Notes: generated by a model from the letters alone, not told the origin. A stretch of DNA of 64,000 nucleotides from Clostridium sp. (GCF_016650035.1 NZ_JAENWM010000003.1:21899-85898); one strand, 5' to 3'. Positions 44,902 through 54,168 are shown, counted from the first letter of the stretch. Program-made: numbers and translations.

Positions 44902-47900
44902 ATGGCATTAGATATTATTTCATATGGAGAAAGCCAAGAAGCTAAAGAATTAGCTTTACAAAATAAAATAGACCAATGGCAACAAACTACTATATATAGT
45001 TTAAATAAATATATTTCAGAAAACAATTTATTATATAAATGTACTGCACCTCATACTTCAACAACAATTTTTGATAATGATATATTAAATTGGCAATTAA
45101 TTGGCTCAAATCCAATTGGTGTTAAAAATGACAATACTTTAAAGATATCTAGCATTTCTAATATTAATTTTGTAGGAGCTGTTGTCACAGATGAGGGAAG
45201 TGGTCAAGTAAAAGTTGAAATATCGGGTGGAAGTGCTCTACCTTATAATGTGAGTACATATACCTCAACTTTAAATATCACTACGGCTATACAAATTATT
45301 TATAATTGGACAAACCCAACTATCACTAATGGATTTGTAAAGACGGTTTTATTTATAAGTACCGAAGATATTTCAGCAAGTACTTATGTTTTTGACCTCG
45401 CTAATGTGAGTGGAAACATACAGAAAGTTAAACAAGGTGGAACACAAGGAACAAGTGATTCTTTTGCCTTTGATTGTACTAAAGATTTGACATATTATTC
45501 AAAAATATTTGTAGTATATGACTTTGGTAATGGAGAAGTTTATAGTAGTGGAAAGAATCTTACAACTACTGTAGTTGATACAACTCCACCCGTTAATCCT
45601 ACAAGCATAACCGCAATTGCAGGTAACGGTCAAATAACAGTGAATTGGATAGATAGTATTTCAGCAGATACGTTAGGTTATCTAGTTAGATGGCAAAATA
45701 GTGCCTTTATTACTACAGATAAGACGGAAGGAAATATGTTAACTGATGTTGGAGTAGGTATTCATAACGTTATTCATTCTGGATTAAGTAATACTGGCTC
45801 TCCTATGTATTATTATAAAATCTTTGCTTATGATAATTCAAAAATAGCAAATTATAATACTAGCAATGTTAATACTTGTTCAGCAACTCTTGATGGAACT
45901 CCTCCTCTAGATGTTGGAACAATATCACAGTTGGCTTTAAATCAATCAATAAAAGTAACATGGCAAACAAATGATAACTCAACTATTGATTGGAAAGGTG
46001 TACGTCTTGTTATTAAACAGGGTGTGGATTATCCGTCTAACATTACAGATGGTACATTTATTGATATTTTTAATATTGCCACAAAAACTTATAGCTTTGG
46101 TGGTTTAATAAATAATCAAACATACTCAATACAATTATTTCCATTCGATACTAATTTAAATTATAATACTAATACTATTAATAGGGTACAAGGAACTCCA
46201 TTTGCGAGTGCTCTAAATAATTTATTATCTTTTACTTGTAAAAATATTACAAACGGACTACAAATTGAAACTGATTATAAAATAAATTACGCACCAAATG
46301 GAACGACTTATCAAAGTACTAAAATATACGGATCAAAACTTACTAATTTAGATGGTAAAACCATGGTAGATTGTGCTGGAGATTCTACTGTATTCCTCTT
46401 AAAGACAGATACAACAACCACTCAAGGAAGTAGTGGCACATACGTTTTAAGTAATACAGATACTAACTTACCTTTTGCTTTGGGTGATATGGTCTATTTT
46501 AAGGGATTTATGGTATATCTAGAAGGTTCAAGTGTCGGAGTATCAAATGGAATTACTGCACAAGATCAAACTCCACCTTCAGTAGTTACTTCATTAGTAG
46601 CAAGGAGTGGTGATTCACAGATTATCTTATCATGGATAAACCCAACAGACCCAGATTTTGTAGGTGTTAAAATATTAAGGAAAGAAGGAAGTTACCCAAC
46701 ATCTATTACAGATGGTATTTTAGTTTATACAGGAGCAAATACTGCCTATACAGATACAACGGTAATAAATGGGACTACTTATTATTATAGGGTGTTTCCG
46801 TATGACCAAAGTGGCAATTATAATACTACTGGAACAGGTCAAGAAGTAACCGCTACTCCTCAATTGGTGTTAGCAGGAGCTATAAGTAATTTTACTGCGA
46901 CGAGTGGTAATTCACAGATCGTCTTATCATGGATAAACCCAACTGATGAAGTTTTTATAGGTGTTAAAATATTAAGACAAACCAGTACTTACCCAACATC
47001 TGTAACCGATGGCACAGTGGTCTATGCAGGTGCAAATACTACCTATACAGATAATACAGTTGTAAACGGAACTACTTATTATTATAGAGCTTTTCCATAT
47101 GATATAAATAATAATTATAATACTACTGAAGTAGGTCAAGAGATATCTGCTACACCAGTTGTACCAGTTGTATCAGTTATATATGGTGTGAAAATAGATA
47201 CCACAAATAGTAATCCTGCAACTGCACTAACTTATATAGAAATGGCAGTCGGGTTTACTCCTGCAACTGGGAACAATGGAGCATTTAATGCGGGTTCATG
47301 GGCAGATAAATTTCCGTTTAATTTAATAAAACCATGCCTATATAAAAATGGTGCAGTAAATTATTACTTAAATCCAAATGATTACACTCAAAAAGTAGAT
47401 GGAGTTACCGCTAGTGACATTACAAGTGGTGCTGATGGAGATGTAATGATTGAATTTCCTAAGATATGGTGGAAATTTGAAACTATTGGAACTGATTTAT
47501 ATATTAGATATAGTAATACACAAATAGATGGCGCATATAAATGTTTAGCACATATGAGGGGGGTAACTGAAAAAGATTTTTGTTATATAAGTGCTTATAT
47601 GGGATATGATTTAACTTCGGAATTAAGAAGTTTAAGTGGAAAAACTCTTACAGCAACACAAACTATTGGAGCGTTTAGAACATTGGCACAAGCAAACGGC
47701 ACTGGCTATGACCAAATGGCATTTTATCAACTGTCTATGCTTCAAATTTTGTATATTGTAATGTTTAAAAACAGAGATAGCCAAACTGCATTAGGTAGAG
47801 GGTATGTAGATGGCAACTCTGTAAGTATTGCAACTGGTGGAGCAAATGCAAAAGGATTATTTTACGGAGAAACTACTGGAAAGTTGCAGAATAAATTCTG

Positions 47901-48282
47901 TGGAATTGAAGACTTTTATGGGAATGTGTGTTACTGGATAGATGGATTTTTTAGTGGTGCGAGTAGAAATATATTAATAGCTAATCAAACATTCAATGAT
48001 ACTGGAAGCGGGTATGTAGACTATGGAGTTGGAGCAGTAGCCAATACAAGTGGATATATTGACACGGTGCAAGGTGGTACTGAAACAGGCTTTGTAGTCA
48101 AAACTGTTGCAGGAAGTGCAACAACACATTATGCGGATTATGGGTTTCTTTTTGCTTCCCGCTTGCCGTATTTCGGTGGGAGTTGGGCGACTGCCGATGC
48201 TGCGGGTGCGTTCTATCTTAGTACGAGTAGTTCTGCCTCGACTGCGGCTGCGACTGTCGGTGCGCGTCTATTGGCATTATAA
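44902..48282 (+). CDS. Receptor-binding tail protein with FN3 repeats and lectin-like tip
   Basis: 1126 residues behind AAAGGAGG. At least four fibronectin III domains; the third and fourth (about 46570-46860 and 46870-47156) are recent duplicates. The last 370 residues form a C-type-lectin/formylglycine-enzyme-like domain, with CGIEDFYGNVCYWIDG and a final FGGSW...GAFYL...VGARLLAL. That ending is the hallmark of diversified receptor-binding domains. It probably decides host range. Confidence 0.75.
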   Translation: MALDIISYGESQEAKELALQNKIDQWQQTTIYSLNKYISENNLLYKCTAPHTSTTIFDNDILNWQLIGSNPIGVKNDNTLKISSISNINFVGAVVTDEGSGQVKVEISGGSALPYNVSTYTSTLNITTAIQIIYNWTNPTITNGFVKTVLFISTEDISASTYVFDLANVSGNIQKVKQGGTQGTSDSFAFDCTKDLTYYSKIFVVYDFGNGEVYSSGKNLTTTVVDTTPPVNPTSITAIAGNGQITVNWIDSISADTLGYLVRWQNSAFITTDKTEGNMLTDVGVGIHNVIHSGLSNTGSPMYYYKIFAYDNSKIANYNTSNVNTCSATLDGTPPLDVGTISQLALNQSIKVTWQTNDNSTIDWKGVRLVIKQGVDYPSNITDGTFIDIFNIATKTYSFGGLINNQTYSIQLFPFDTNLNYNTNTINRVQGTPFASALNNLLSFTCKNITNGLQIETDYKINYAPNGTTYQSTKIYGSKLTNLDGKTMVDCAGDSTVFLLKTDTTTTQGSSGTYVLSNTDTNLPFALGDMVYFKGFMVYLEGSSVGVSNGITAQDQTPPSVVTSLVARSGDSQIILSWINPTDPDFVGVKILRKEGSYPTSITDGILVYTGANTAYTDTTVINGTTYYYRVFPYDQSGNYNTTGTGQEVTATPQLVLAGAISNFTATSGNSQIVLSWINPTDEVFIGVKILRQTSTYPTSVTDGTVVYAGANTTYTDNTVVNGTTYYYRAFPYDINNNYNTTEVGQEISATPVVPVVSVIYGVKIDTTNSNPATALTYIEMAVGFTPATGNNGAFNAGSWADKFPFNLIKPCLYKNGAVNYYLNPNDYTQKVDGVTASDITSGADGDVMIEFPKIWWKFETIGTDLYIRYSNTQIDGAYKCLAHMRGVTEKDFCYISAYMGYDLTSELRSLSGKTLTATQTIGAFRTLAQANGTGYDQMAFYQLSMLQILYIVMFKNRDSQTALGRGYVDGNSVSIATGGANAKGLFYGETTGKLQNKFCGIEDFYGNVCYWIDGFFSGASRNILIANQTFNDTGSGYVDYGVGAVANTSGYIDTVQGGTETGFVVKTVAGSATTHYADYGFLFASRLPYFGGSWATADAAGAFYLSTSSSASTAAATVGARLLAL
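48130..48282 (+). repeat. Possible diversity-generating variable region
   Basis: The last ~150 bases of the fibre gene are much richer in G and C than anything around. They encode the lectin end with Ala/Ser/Thr-rich exposed positions followed by VGARLLAL, the layout of variable regions mutated by diversity-generating retroelements. No template repeat or reverse transcriptase was found in this window. Confidence 0.4.
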
Positions 48283-48361
48283 CAGGTATTGGCATATATA
48301 AACTTTCCTTGCTATATTCCATATTATGTTAATTGTAAAATATTAAAAGGAGGTGTTAAAA

Positions 48362-48688
48362 TTGAAGTTATTTAATAAGGTTCGAGGGACTATGGAAGTT
48401 GTACCTAACGCAGAAGTAAACCGTGACACGGTATATATTAGAAGTAATATAATCAGAATTGACACGGAAGATTTTAAGGGTTTTGAATATGATGAGATGC
48501 AATACAAAAAAGATGAGTATACAGAGCTATTGCAAGAACAAATAGATACAGGCAAAGAAACAAACAATTTTTTGGGCATGTTGCTAATTGAAAAGGATAC
48601 GCAGGTGATGGGGTTGCAAAATAGTAGCGAGTCTTTAGGTAGCCAAGTAGTGCAAATGGATATTAGATTAATGATGGGAGGAATGTAA
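48362..48688 (+). CDS. Hypothetical protein
   Basis: 108 residues from TTG 48362, since AAAGGAGG overlaps the earlier GTG. Acidic and Met/Gln-rich C-terminus. It sits between the fibre and an XkdX-like gene, as fibre-associated small proteins often do. Confidence 0.6.
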   Translation: MKLFNKVRGTMEVVPNAEVNRDTVYIRSNIIRIDTEDFKGFEYDEMQYKKDEYTELLQEQIDTGKETNNFLGMLLIEKDTQVMGLQNSSESLGSQVVQMDIRLMMGGM

Positions 48689-48689
48689 A

Positions 48690-48836
48690 ATGACAGATTT
48701 TGAAAGAGTAACTTATTATTATGTACATGGTTGGGCAACAAAAGAACAGGTAGGTATGTATGTTTATTATGGCAAAATTACACCAACCGAATATGAAACA
48801 ATTACGGGTGATGTTTATACAGGTGATATAGCATAA
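48690..48836 (+). CDS. XkdX-family small protein
   Basis: 48 residues, ATG overlapping the previous stop region and followed directly by the next ATG. Sequence shows FERVTYYYVHGWATKEQVG and GKITPTEYETITGD, the XkdX pattern. Such proteins accompany tail fibres of Bacillus and Clostridium phages; role unknown. Confidence 0.85.
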   Translation: MTDFERVTYYYVHGWATKEQVGMYVYYGKITPTEYETITGDVYTGDIA

Positions 48837-49127
48837 ATGAAGAAATTTTCAGACTTTGCAACTGGCGATGCATCATTAACGGGAGATAAAACCAAACTAG
48901 ATGATATTTTAGGAAAAGAAATAGTTATAAAAGGGTATAAAGTGGCAGTTAGCAAATATAATGATGGACAAGTTTTAACATTACAATTTGATTTAGAGGA
49001 TAAAGAATATATTATATTTACTGGTTCTTCTGTACTTGTAAATCAAATTGAAAAGTATAAAGATGAAATCCCTTTTATAACTAAAATAGAGCAAATTAAT
49101 AAATTTAATAAAAACATAATAAAATAA
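48837..49127 (+). CDS. Small phage protein, OB-like
   Basis: 96 residues, coupled to the XkdX gene. Contains LDDILGKEIVIKGY, LTLQFDLEDKEYIIFTGS and LVNQIEKYKDEIPF, a familiar pattern of small phage proteins resembling single-strand DNA-binding folds; biochemical role is not established. Confidence 0.6.
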   Translation: MKKFSDFATGDASLTGDKTKLDDILGKEIVIKGYKVAVSKYNDGQVLTLQFDLEDKEYIIFTGSSVLVNQIEKYKDEIPFITKIEQINKFNKNIIK

Positions 49128-49130
49128 TAT

Positions 49131-49173
49131 AATAAAAGAGTACTTTATACAAATTTTTAAGTACTCTTTTATT
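49131..49173 (+). terminator. Terminator between tail and lysis genes
   Basis: AATAAAAGAGTACTT pairs with AAGTACTCTTTTATT over 15 bases; it would work in both directions. Confidence 0.85.
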
Positions 49174-49235
49174 ATGCAAAAATCTATTAAAATTCAAATT
49201 TTATAAGGAAATAATAAGGAGGAGTGAAGAAATAT

Positions 49236-50366
49236 ATGAGTAATAAAATATACACACATTGTTTAGATCCTGGGCATGGAGGCACGGATTGTGGAGCTGT
49301 GGGCAAGCGTTCACATGAGGATGATGTTGCCTTAGTAATTACTAAAATAGTAGGCAGAATACTCGTAGAACAAGGACAGAAGGTTGTATATACAAGAACA
49401 ACTAGTGAATATAAAACCCTAGCAAAAAGGGCTGATATAGCAAATAAAGCATTGTGTAAGACATTCACATCTATTCATTGTAATTCTGCCGTAAATAAAA
49501 CCGCTCATGGAGTGGAAACTTTTTCTCATCCTATAAGTTCTAATGGAGCAAAATTATCAAAATTTGTACAAGCAGAACTAGTTAAAGCTACAGGATTAGC
49601 TAACAGAGGTTCCAAGACAGCAAATTTTGGAGTCTTGAGAATGAGCCATATGGTTGCAATATTAGTTGAAACTGCATTTATTAGTAATGCTAATGAAGAA
49701 AATTTATTGTTATCAAAGGTGTTTCAAGAAAAAGCAGCATTGAGTATTGTTAAAGGATTATTTAAATATCTAGGATTAACTTTAAATCAATCTACTCAAG
49801 TAGTTACACCTACAACTCCTGTTCCAACTCTACCTCATATGTACAGAGTTAGGGTATCATGGGAAGATGTTAAATCTCAGAAAGCTGCATATTCAAATTT
49901 ACAAAATGCAACAGATTTCCTTAAGACTTTAAATCAGTATAAGATATTTGATGAGAATGGCAATGAAGTTGGAAAGGTAGAAGTTACACCTGTAGTCTCC
50001 CCTACTCCTAAAGTATCAACAGGGAATGTAAGAGTAAAAGCTTTGCAACAATTATGTAATAGTCTAGGAATACATGATATGAATGGGAGAGATTTAGTTT
50101 GTGATAATATCAGTGGCTCAAAAACCGAGTTCGCTGTGGCACGATTACCTTTATGTGGATTACCTTATACTCAAAGAGCAGCTACTAAAGTTTTACAGTC
50201 AATATTAAATCAATTGGGATATAGAGATAATAACGGAAAAGTTTTAGCAGTTGATGGTATATTTTATACTTCATGTGCAGAAAGTGTAGCTAAATATCAG
50301 AAAGCTAAGAATTTGAATGTTGATAAAATTGTAGGCAAGAATGTTTGGCTGAGTTTCTTGAAATAA
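49236..50366 (+). CDS. Endolysin, N-acetylmuramoyl-L-alanine amidase
   Basis: 376 residues from ATG 49236; an in-frame GTG at 49224 overlaps AAGGAGGAG. N-terminal amidase_3 zinc domain: LDPGHGG, a central Glu region, SIHCNS and VETAFISN. A middle SPOR-like segment (MYRVRVSWED) is followed by a C-terminal repeat-type cell-wall-binding region (VKALQQLCNSLG, KVLQSILNQLGY, AVDGIFYTSCAESVAKYQ). It cleaves peptidoglycan at lysis. Confidence 0.92.
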   Translation: MSNKIYTHCLDPGHGGTDCGAVGKRSHEDDVALVITKIVGRILVEQGQKVVYTRTTSEYKTLAKRADIANKALCKTFTSIHCNSAVNKTAHGVETFSHPISSNGAKLSKFVQAELVKATGLANRGSKTANFGVLRMSHMVAILVETAFISNANEENLLLSKVFQEKAALSIVKGLFKYLGLTLNQSTQVVTPTTPVPTLPHMYRVRVSWEDVKSQKAAYSNLQNATDFLKTLNQYKIFDENGNEVGKVEVTPVVSPTPKVSTGNVRVKALQQLCNSLGIHDMNGRDLVCDNISGSKTEFAVARLPLCGLPYTQRAATKVLQSILNQLGYRDNNGKVLAVDGIFYTSCAESVAKYQKAKNLNVDKIVGKNVWLSFLK

Positions 50367-50633
50367 ACTAACTACTGAGCGTAATTTGACTAGGGATATG
50401 TGGTTGGATTACGAGTAGATTTATATAAAAGGGATTTATGAATTGTTTTCCCTTTCTCATATATCTATCCAGATTTAGTTTACTGTATAAATATAAATTT
50501 TTAACGCAGATGAGCGTCATAACGAATTATTCTCATCTGCGAAACTCATTGGAGTTTAACTCAATTATAATTATGCTCCCTTTAATACAGGAAGTCAATA
50601 CTAATATATTAAAAAAGGTGGTATAAGAAAAAA
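50367..50633 (+). other. Non-coding gap with strong hairpins
   Basis: 267 bases. A stem AAAGGGA/TCCCTTT (about 50427-50453) could end the endolysin transcript. A perfect ten-pair stem CGCAGATGAG (50505-50514) with CTCATCTGCG (50532-50541) and 17-base loop follows. A 62-codon ORF here has no binding site and is rejected. Confidence 0.5.
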
Positions 50634-51095
50634 ATGGATGGTGAAGTCAAATGTCCAGACGAGCGTGTGAATAAAATACAATTTGATAATATAAATAAAA
50701 ATGTAGATAAAATAACAGAAATTCAAGAAGCTACAGTTAGTCGTGTAGTAGTTTTAGAAAGAAATAATACAGTAATGGCAAATGAATTTGCTAATATGCA
50801 AAAGAGTCAGGATGCTTTACAAATATTAACTTTAAAATTAGATCGTGAAACCAATGCAAAGATTGATTATCAGTTTGCAAATCTATTAACAAGTATTTCT
50901 AAAACAGAAGATAGGAACGATAAAAAGTTTACAAAAATAGAAGAAGGACAAGATACTATAATGTCAAAACTAGGAGAAATTCAAACAGATAAAAATGGTA
51001 AATTAGAATTATCAAAAGGTAAAATGGTAATGTATGGATTAATTATTGTTGCAATAATTACAATAATCCCAGCATGTGTAGTTTTATTTTTATAA
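50634..51095 (+). CDS. Coiled-coil membrane protein, XhlA/holin-like
   Basis: 153 residues. Long coiled coil, then a single C-terminal membrane segment (about 131-153: MVMYGLIIVAIITIIPACVV region). It resembles XhlA-type proteins that work with holins and amidase. It lies between endolysin and a second holin-like gene. Confidence 0.65.
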   Translation: MDGEVKCPDERVNKIQFDNINKNVDKITEIQEATVSRVVVLERNNTVMANEFANMQKSQDALQILTLKLDRETNAKIDYQFANLLTSISKTEDRNDKKFTKIEEGQDTIMSKLGEIQTDKNGKLELSKGKMVMYGLIIVAIITIIPACVVLFL

Positions 51096-51123
51096 ATAAT
51101 TAGGAGGAATTAAGGAGGTTTGT

Positions 51124-51312
51124 ATGGATAATATTAATTTATTTCCATGTTATAGTATTCCGTTGATGAGATTTTTAACGGAGAAAAAGAAAATCAAATA
51201 TAAACTTGAGGGATTGAATCCTAAATCTAAAATGCATTTTTATGTGTTCATAGATGATAAGGAATTAAATTCTGCATTACAGATATGGAAAGAGACTAAG
51301 CCAAGTGCATAG
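51124..51312 (+). CDS. Small hypothetical protein
   Basis: 62 residues with AAGGAGG. No domain recognised; a hairpin with a run of eight T overlaps its end, so it closes a transcript. Confidence 0.5.
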   Translation: MDNINLFPCYSIPLMRFLTEKKKIKYKLEGLNPKSKMHFYVFIDDKELNSALQIWKETKPSA

Positions 51313-51376
51313 CCTCTTTTTTTTATGTAGTTTTTTAAAGTAAAACAAATATAAAGTGAAAGAAGGAATATTGAAA

Positions 51377-52501
51377 ATGTTAATAAGTAAAACAGTAAAA
51401 ACAGTATGGAATTCGTTTACTAAAAAATGGTATACAGATAAGGGATATATTTATACAAAGATGAAAGATGAATTTGAAGTTAAGGTTGAAGATTTACAAA
51501 TTAAAAGTAGTGTGAGAGTAAATGTAAAATGTGATTGTGTAGATTGCAAAAATCCTTATTTAAAGCCTATGAAATGGGTAGATTATTTAAATTCAGATAG
51601 AGAGGATGGTAAATATTATTGTAATCCTTGTAATTCAAAATTTTTCAATAGTCAAAATATAAGCAGAGGTTTGTTAAAGAAAAATGGAAAATCATTTAGT
51701 CAATGGTGTATAGAAAATTCTCGTCAAGATATTTTATCTCGATGGGATTTTAAACTAAATGACAGTGATCCTGATAAGATATGTTTTAGTGCGAATAAAA
51801 GGTATTGGTTTAAATGTCCTAGAAATTTACATCCAAGCGAACTAAAAAATATAAATGTTTTCATGAACGGTCATAATGGGACAATGAGTTGTAATGCATG
51901 TAATTCAATAGCTCAATATCTAATTGATAATTTTGGTAAAAATGCATTACATTTATATTGGTCTGATAAGAATATATTGAATCCTTGGGAGATAAGCGGA
52001 TTTGCTCATATATTAGTATGGTGGAAATGTTTAGACGGTAAACATGAAGATTATTGTAGGAATATTAGTAATTCAAATGTAAGTGATTTCAGATGTCCTG
52101 AGTGTACACAAGAAAGAAGAGAAAGTATACTTCAGGAAAAGGTTAGATTATATTTAGAAAGTTTAGGATATACAATTTTACATGAATATGGCTGTACTAT
52201 TATACCTCAAAATCCTAAAATATGTAATAAAAAAGGGAGAATGCCTTTTGATAATGAAATAAAAGAATTGAAGTTAATTATTGAAACTCATGGTAAACAA
52301 CATTATGAGATTTGTTCTGGAAAGTGGTTAGCGAAGAACTTCGATTTTCACAAAAGACAGGTTTATGACAGATATAAAAAATATATTGCTAATGTACGAG
52401 AATATAATTATCTTGAAATACCTTACTGGACAGACAATAAAAAAGAAGAATGGAAGATTTTAATTAATAATAAAATAAGTAAAATAATAACTAAACAATA
52501 A
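51377..52501 (+). CDS. Vsr-like homing nuclease (third paralogue)
   Basis: 374 residues from ATG 51377. N-terminus (LISKTVKTVW, KGYIYTKM, CDCVDCKNP, YYCNPC) matches the genes at 19644 and 33666; QWCIENSRQD follows. The nuclease core is LIIETHGKQHYE with a KRQVYDRYK helix and LEIPYWTD. Inserted between two lysis genes. Confidence 0.8.
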   Translation: MLISKTVKTVWNSFTKKWYTDKGYIYTKMKDEFEVKVEDLQIKSSVRVNVKCDCVDCKNPYLKPMKWVDYLNSDREDGKYYCNPCNSKFFNSQNISRGLLKKNGKSFSQWCIENSRQDILSRWDFKLNDSDPDKICFSANKRYWFKCPRNLHPSELKNINVFMNGHNGTMSCNACNSIAQYLIDNFGKNALHLYWSDKNILNPWEISGFAHILVWWKCLDGKHEDYCRNISNSNVSDFRCPECTQERRESILQEKVRLYLESLGYTILHEYGCTIIPQNPKICNKKGRMPFDNEIKELKLIIETHGKQHYEICSGKWLAKNFDFHKRQVYDRYKKYIANVREYNYLEIPYWTDNKKEEWKILINNKISKIITKQ

Positions 52502-52521
52502 TTTAGAGGAGGAATATTATA

Positions 52522-53094
52522 ATGGAAGAAACAATCCAAAACTTTTTAAATCAAATAGTGGTACTTTTAAGTGGACTTGCAATGGCGATTATAACTTTAT
52601 ACGTCGCAAAAGCGAAGGCTAAATTAGAAATTGAAATAAGCAAAATTAAAGATGAAAAAGCAAAAGGGTTATTTGATTCATCCCTGAAAAGATTAAGCAA
52701 TCTAGTTTTAAAAGGTGTAAATTCAGCAGAGCAAACTTTAATAATAGATATAAAGAAACAAATTGAATTAGGTAAAGCAAGCAAAGAAGATCTTATTGCA
52801 ATAGGTAAAAATGTAGCTGATACAGTTTATAATCAACTAAGTGAAGATGCTGTAAATATATTAAAATTAGAAATAACAGATTTAGAAGGATATATTATGG
52901 ACTCTGTAGAATCTCAGATATTAACTTTAAAGAATACAGTTTCAGTTACTCCTATTGCTGGAGTAGTTAATTCTGGTAGAGATATTATCATTACACCAGT
53001 TGTTACAGAGGTATCACAGCCTTCTGACGTATCCTCAGAGGTGTCAAAAGCTATTGAAGATATAAATTCAAGGGTTACACTTGGAGTGCTTTAA
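52522..53094 (+). CDS. LLH-family-like holin
   Basis: 190 residues with AGAGGAGG. One membrane segment near residues 10-28 (VVLLSGLAMAIITLYVAK), then a long charged coiled coil and Val/Ser/Thr-rich tail. This is the layout of the LL-H type holin. Its place after the endolysin fits. Confidence 0.7.
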   Translation: MEETIQNFLNQIVVLLSGLAMAIITLYVAKAKAKLEIEISKIKDEKAKGLFDSSLKRLSNLVLKGVNSAEQTLIIDIKKQIELGKASKEDLIAIGKNVADTVYNQLSEDAVNILKLEITDLEGYIMDSVESQILTLKNTVSVTPIAGVVNSGRDIIITPVVTEVSQPSDVSSEVSKAIEDINSRVTLGVL

Positions 53095-53110
53095 AATCGC
53101 TCTTTTATAT

Positions 53111-53141
53111 AGAGATTAGTAAATACACTAGTCTCTTTTTC
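53111..53141 (+). terminator. Terminator after the holin
   Basis: AGAGATTAGT-AAATAC-ACTAGTCTCT with one G-U pair, then TTTTT. Confidence 0.85.
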
Positions 53142-53173
53142 ATATAAAAATAAATCTTAAGGAGGAAATAATA

Positions 53174-53338
53174 ATGGCAATAAAAATGATTGGATTTGAT
53201 GCAGATTGGTCAAAAGCAGATTATATTGGATTATCTACAGATATTAAACCTTTAATATACAAAGCTGGTTCAACCTTTTATGAAACAGATACAACTAATG
53301 GATATATTTATGATGGTACAACTTGGATATTAATCTAA
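53174..53338 (+). CDS. Small protein, fibre-tip-like
   Basis: 54 residues with AAGGAGG. Ends FYETDTTNGYIYDGTTWILI, like the β-strand module at the ends of phage fibres. Partner of the next small gene. Confidence 0.55.
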   Translation: MAIKMIGFDADWSKADYIGLSTDIKPLIYKAGSTFYETDTTNGYIYDGTTWILI

Positions 53339-53352
53339 AGGAGGTAAATTGA

Positions 53353-53571
53353 ATGGATATTATTTTAAATTCAAAAATAAATAAAGTTAAAGAACAAATA
53401 GATGTATTAGGTGTTGATGTGTTAGCAATAACACCATTAGGCGATACAACTGCAAATAGACCAATAGATTTTATAGTAGGACAACAATATTTTGACACTA
53501 CTTTAGGCAAGCCTATATGGCTAAAAACATCTCCTAGTACATGGGTAAATAGTGCTGGAGTAGCAGTTTAA
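53353..53571 (+). CDS. Small protein, fibre-tip-like
   Basis: 72 residues with AAAGGAGG. Ends QQYFDTTLGKPIWLKTSPSTW, matching the pattern of the preceding gene (FDTT/YETDTT, TW). The pair may bind sugars or the fibre. Confidence 0.55.
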   Translation: MDIILNSKINKVKEQIDVLGVDVLAITPLGDTTANRPIDFIVGQQYFDTTLGKPIWLKTSPSTWVNSAGVAV

Positions 53572-53593
53572 AAGGCAGGTTTTATATGAATTT

Positions 53594-53626
53594 AAGAGAT
53601 AGGTTTAGGCTTATCTCTTTTTATTA
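53594..53626 (+). terminator. Terminator
   Basis: AAGAGATA...TATCTCTT plus TTTATT, after the fibre-tip-like genes. Confidence 0.8.
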
Positions 53627-53656
53627 TGTTTAAAAATAAGGAATGGAGGAATTATT

Positions 53657-53731
53657 GTGGCTAATTGCATTAAAAAGGATTTATTCAAATATAAACAACA
53701 TCCATATTTTGAAATGCCTAATAAGAAGTAA
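53657..53731 (+). CDS. Very small possible protein
   Basis: 24 residues from GTG behind GGAGGA. It is basic with no known domain; it may be spurious. Confidence 0.3.
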   Translation: MANCIKKDLFKYKQHPYFEMPNKK

Positions 53732-53795
53732 CAAACTTTAATATGCAGAGCATTAAGACATTTAGCTAAAATAAAAATTATAGGTCAAGATTTAT

Positions 53796-53888
53796 ATGAT
53801 TAAAAATCAATTCAATATTAATGATGTTGTTAAATTAAAAAGATTTGATGAAGTATATGAATTATTTGGAATAGATATATGGGATTAG
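53796..53888 (+). CDS. Very small possible protein
   Basis: 30 residues (starts MIKNQFNIND, ends GIDIWD) without a strong binding site. Last plus-strand candidate before the terminator. Confidence 0.25.
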   Translation: MIKNQFNINDVVKLKRFDEVYELFGIDIWD

Positions 53889-53900
53889 CATAAATTTTAA

Positions 53901-53948
53901 TAGGAATAAATCACAATTAATTTTGTGGTCTATTCCTAATTTTTTTCA
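53901..53948 (+). terminator. Terminator ending the late region
   Basis: TAGGAATA (53901-53908) pairs with TATTCCTA (53931-53938), followed by a run of seven T. It separates the plus-strand late genes from the minus-strand integrase side. Confidence 0.85.
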
Positions 53949-54004
53949 TTTTTTTGCAATTATATTATGTACTATTATTATATCCGATTATTTCCTAATT
54001 ATAC

Positions 54005-54128
54005 CTCCCCTTCTGTAATATAACAAAATTACTTTAATGTAAATTTCATATGTTATAATACAATTATTAATGTTTTTACTACTCCCCTTCTTGATTTAGA
54101 TGATTTTTAATGTGATGTGTCCCCTTCT
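54005..54128. repeat. Three TCCCCTTCT direct repeats near the integrase
   Basis: (C/G)TCCCCTTCT occurs at 54005-54014, 54082-54091 and 54119-54128, in otherwise AT-rich DNA between the late terminator and the integrase. Spacings are 77 and 37 bases. They could be protein-binding sites. Confidence 0.5.
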
Positions 54129-54168
54129 TTAAGAGGGTAAAGCGTTTGATGAATGGCTATATATCTAT

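Noticed and set aside
48283-49130. Template repeat or reverse transcriptase next to the fibre gene
   Set aside because: The downstream bases hold three small genes and no near copy of the variable region; no reverse-transcriptase motif was seen in the window.
50438-50626. 62-codon ORF after the endolysin
   Set aside because: No binding site, hydrophobic low-complexity product and overlap with two hairpins.
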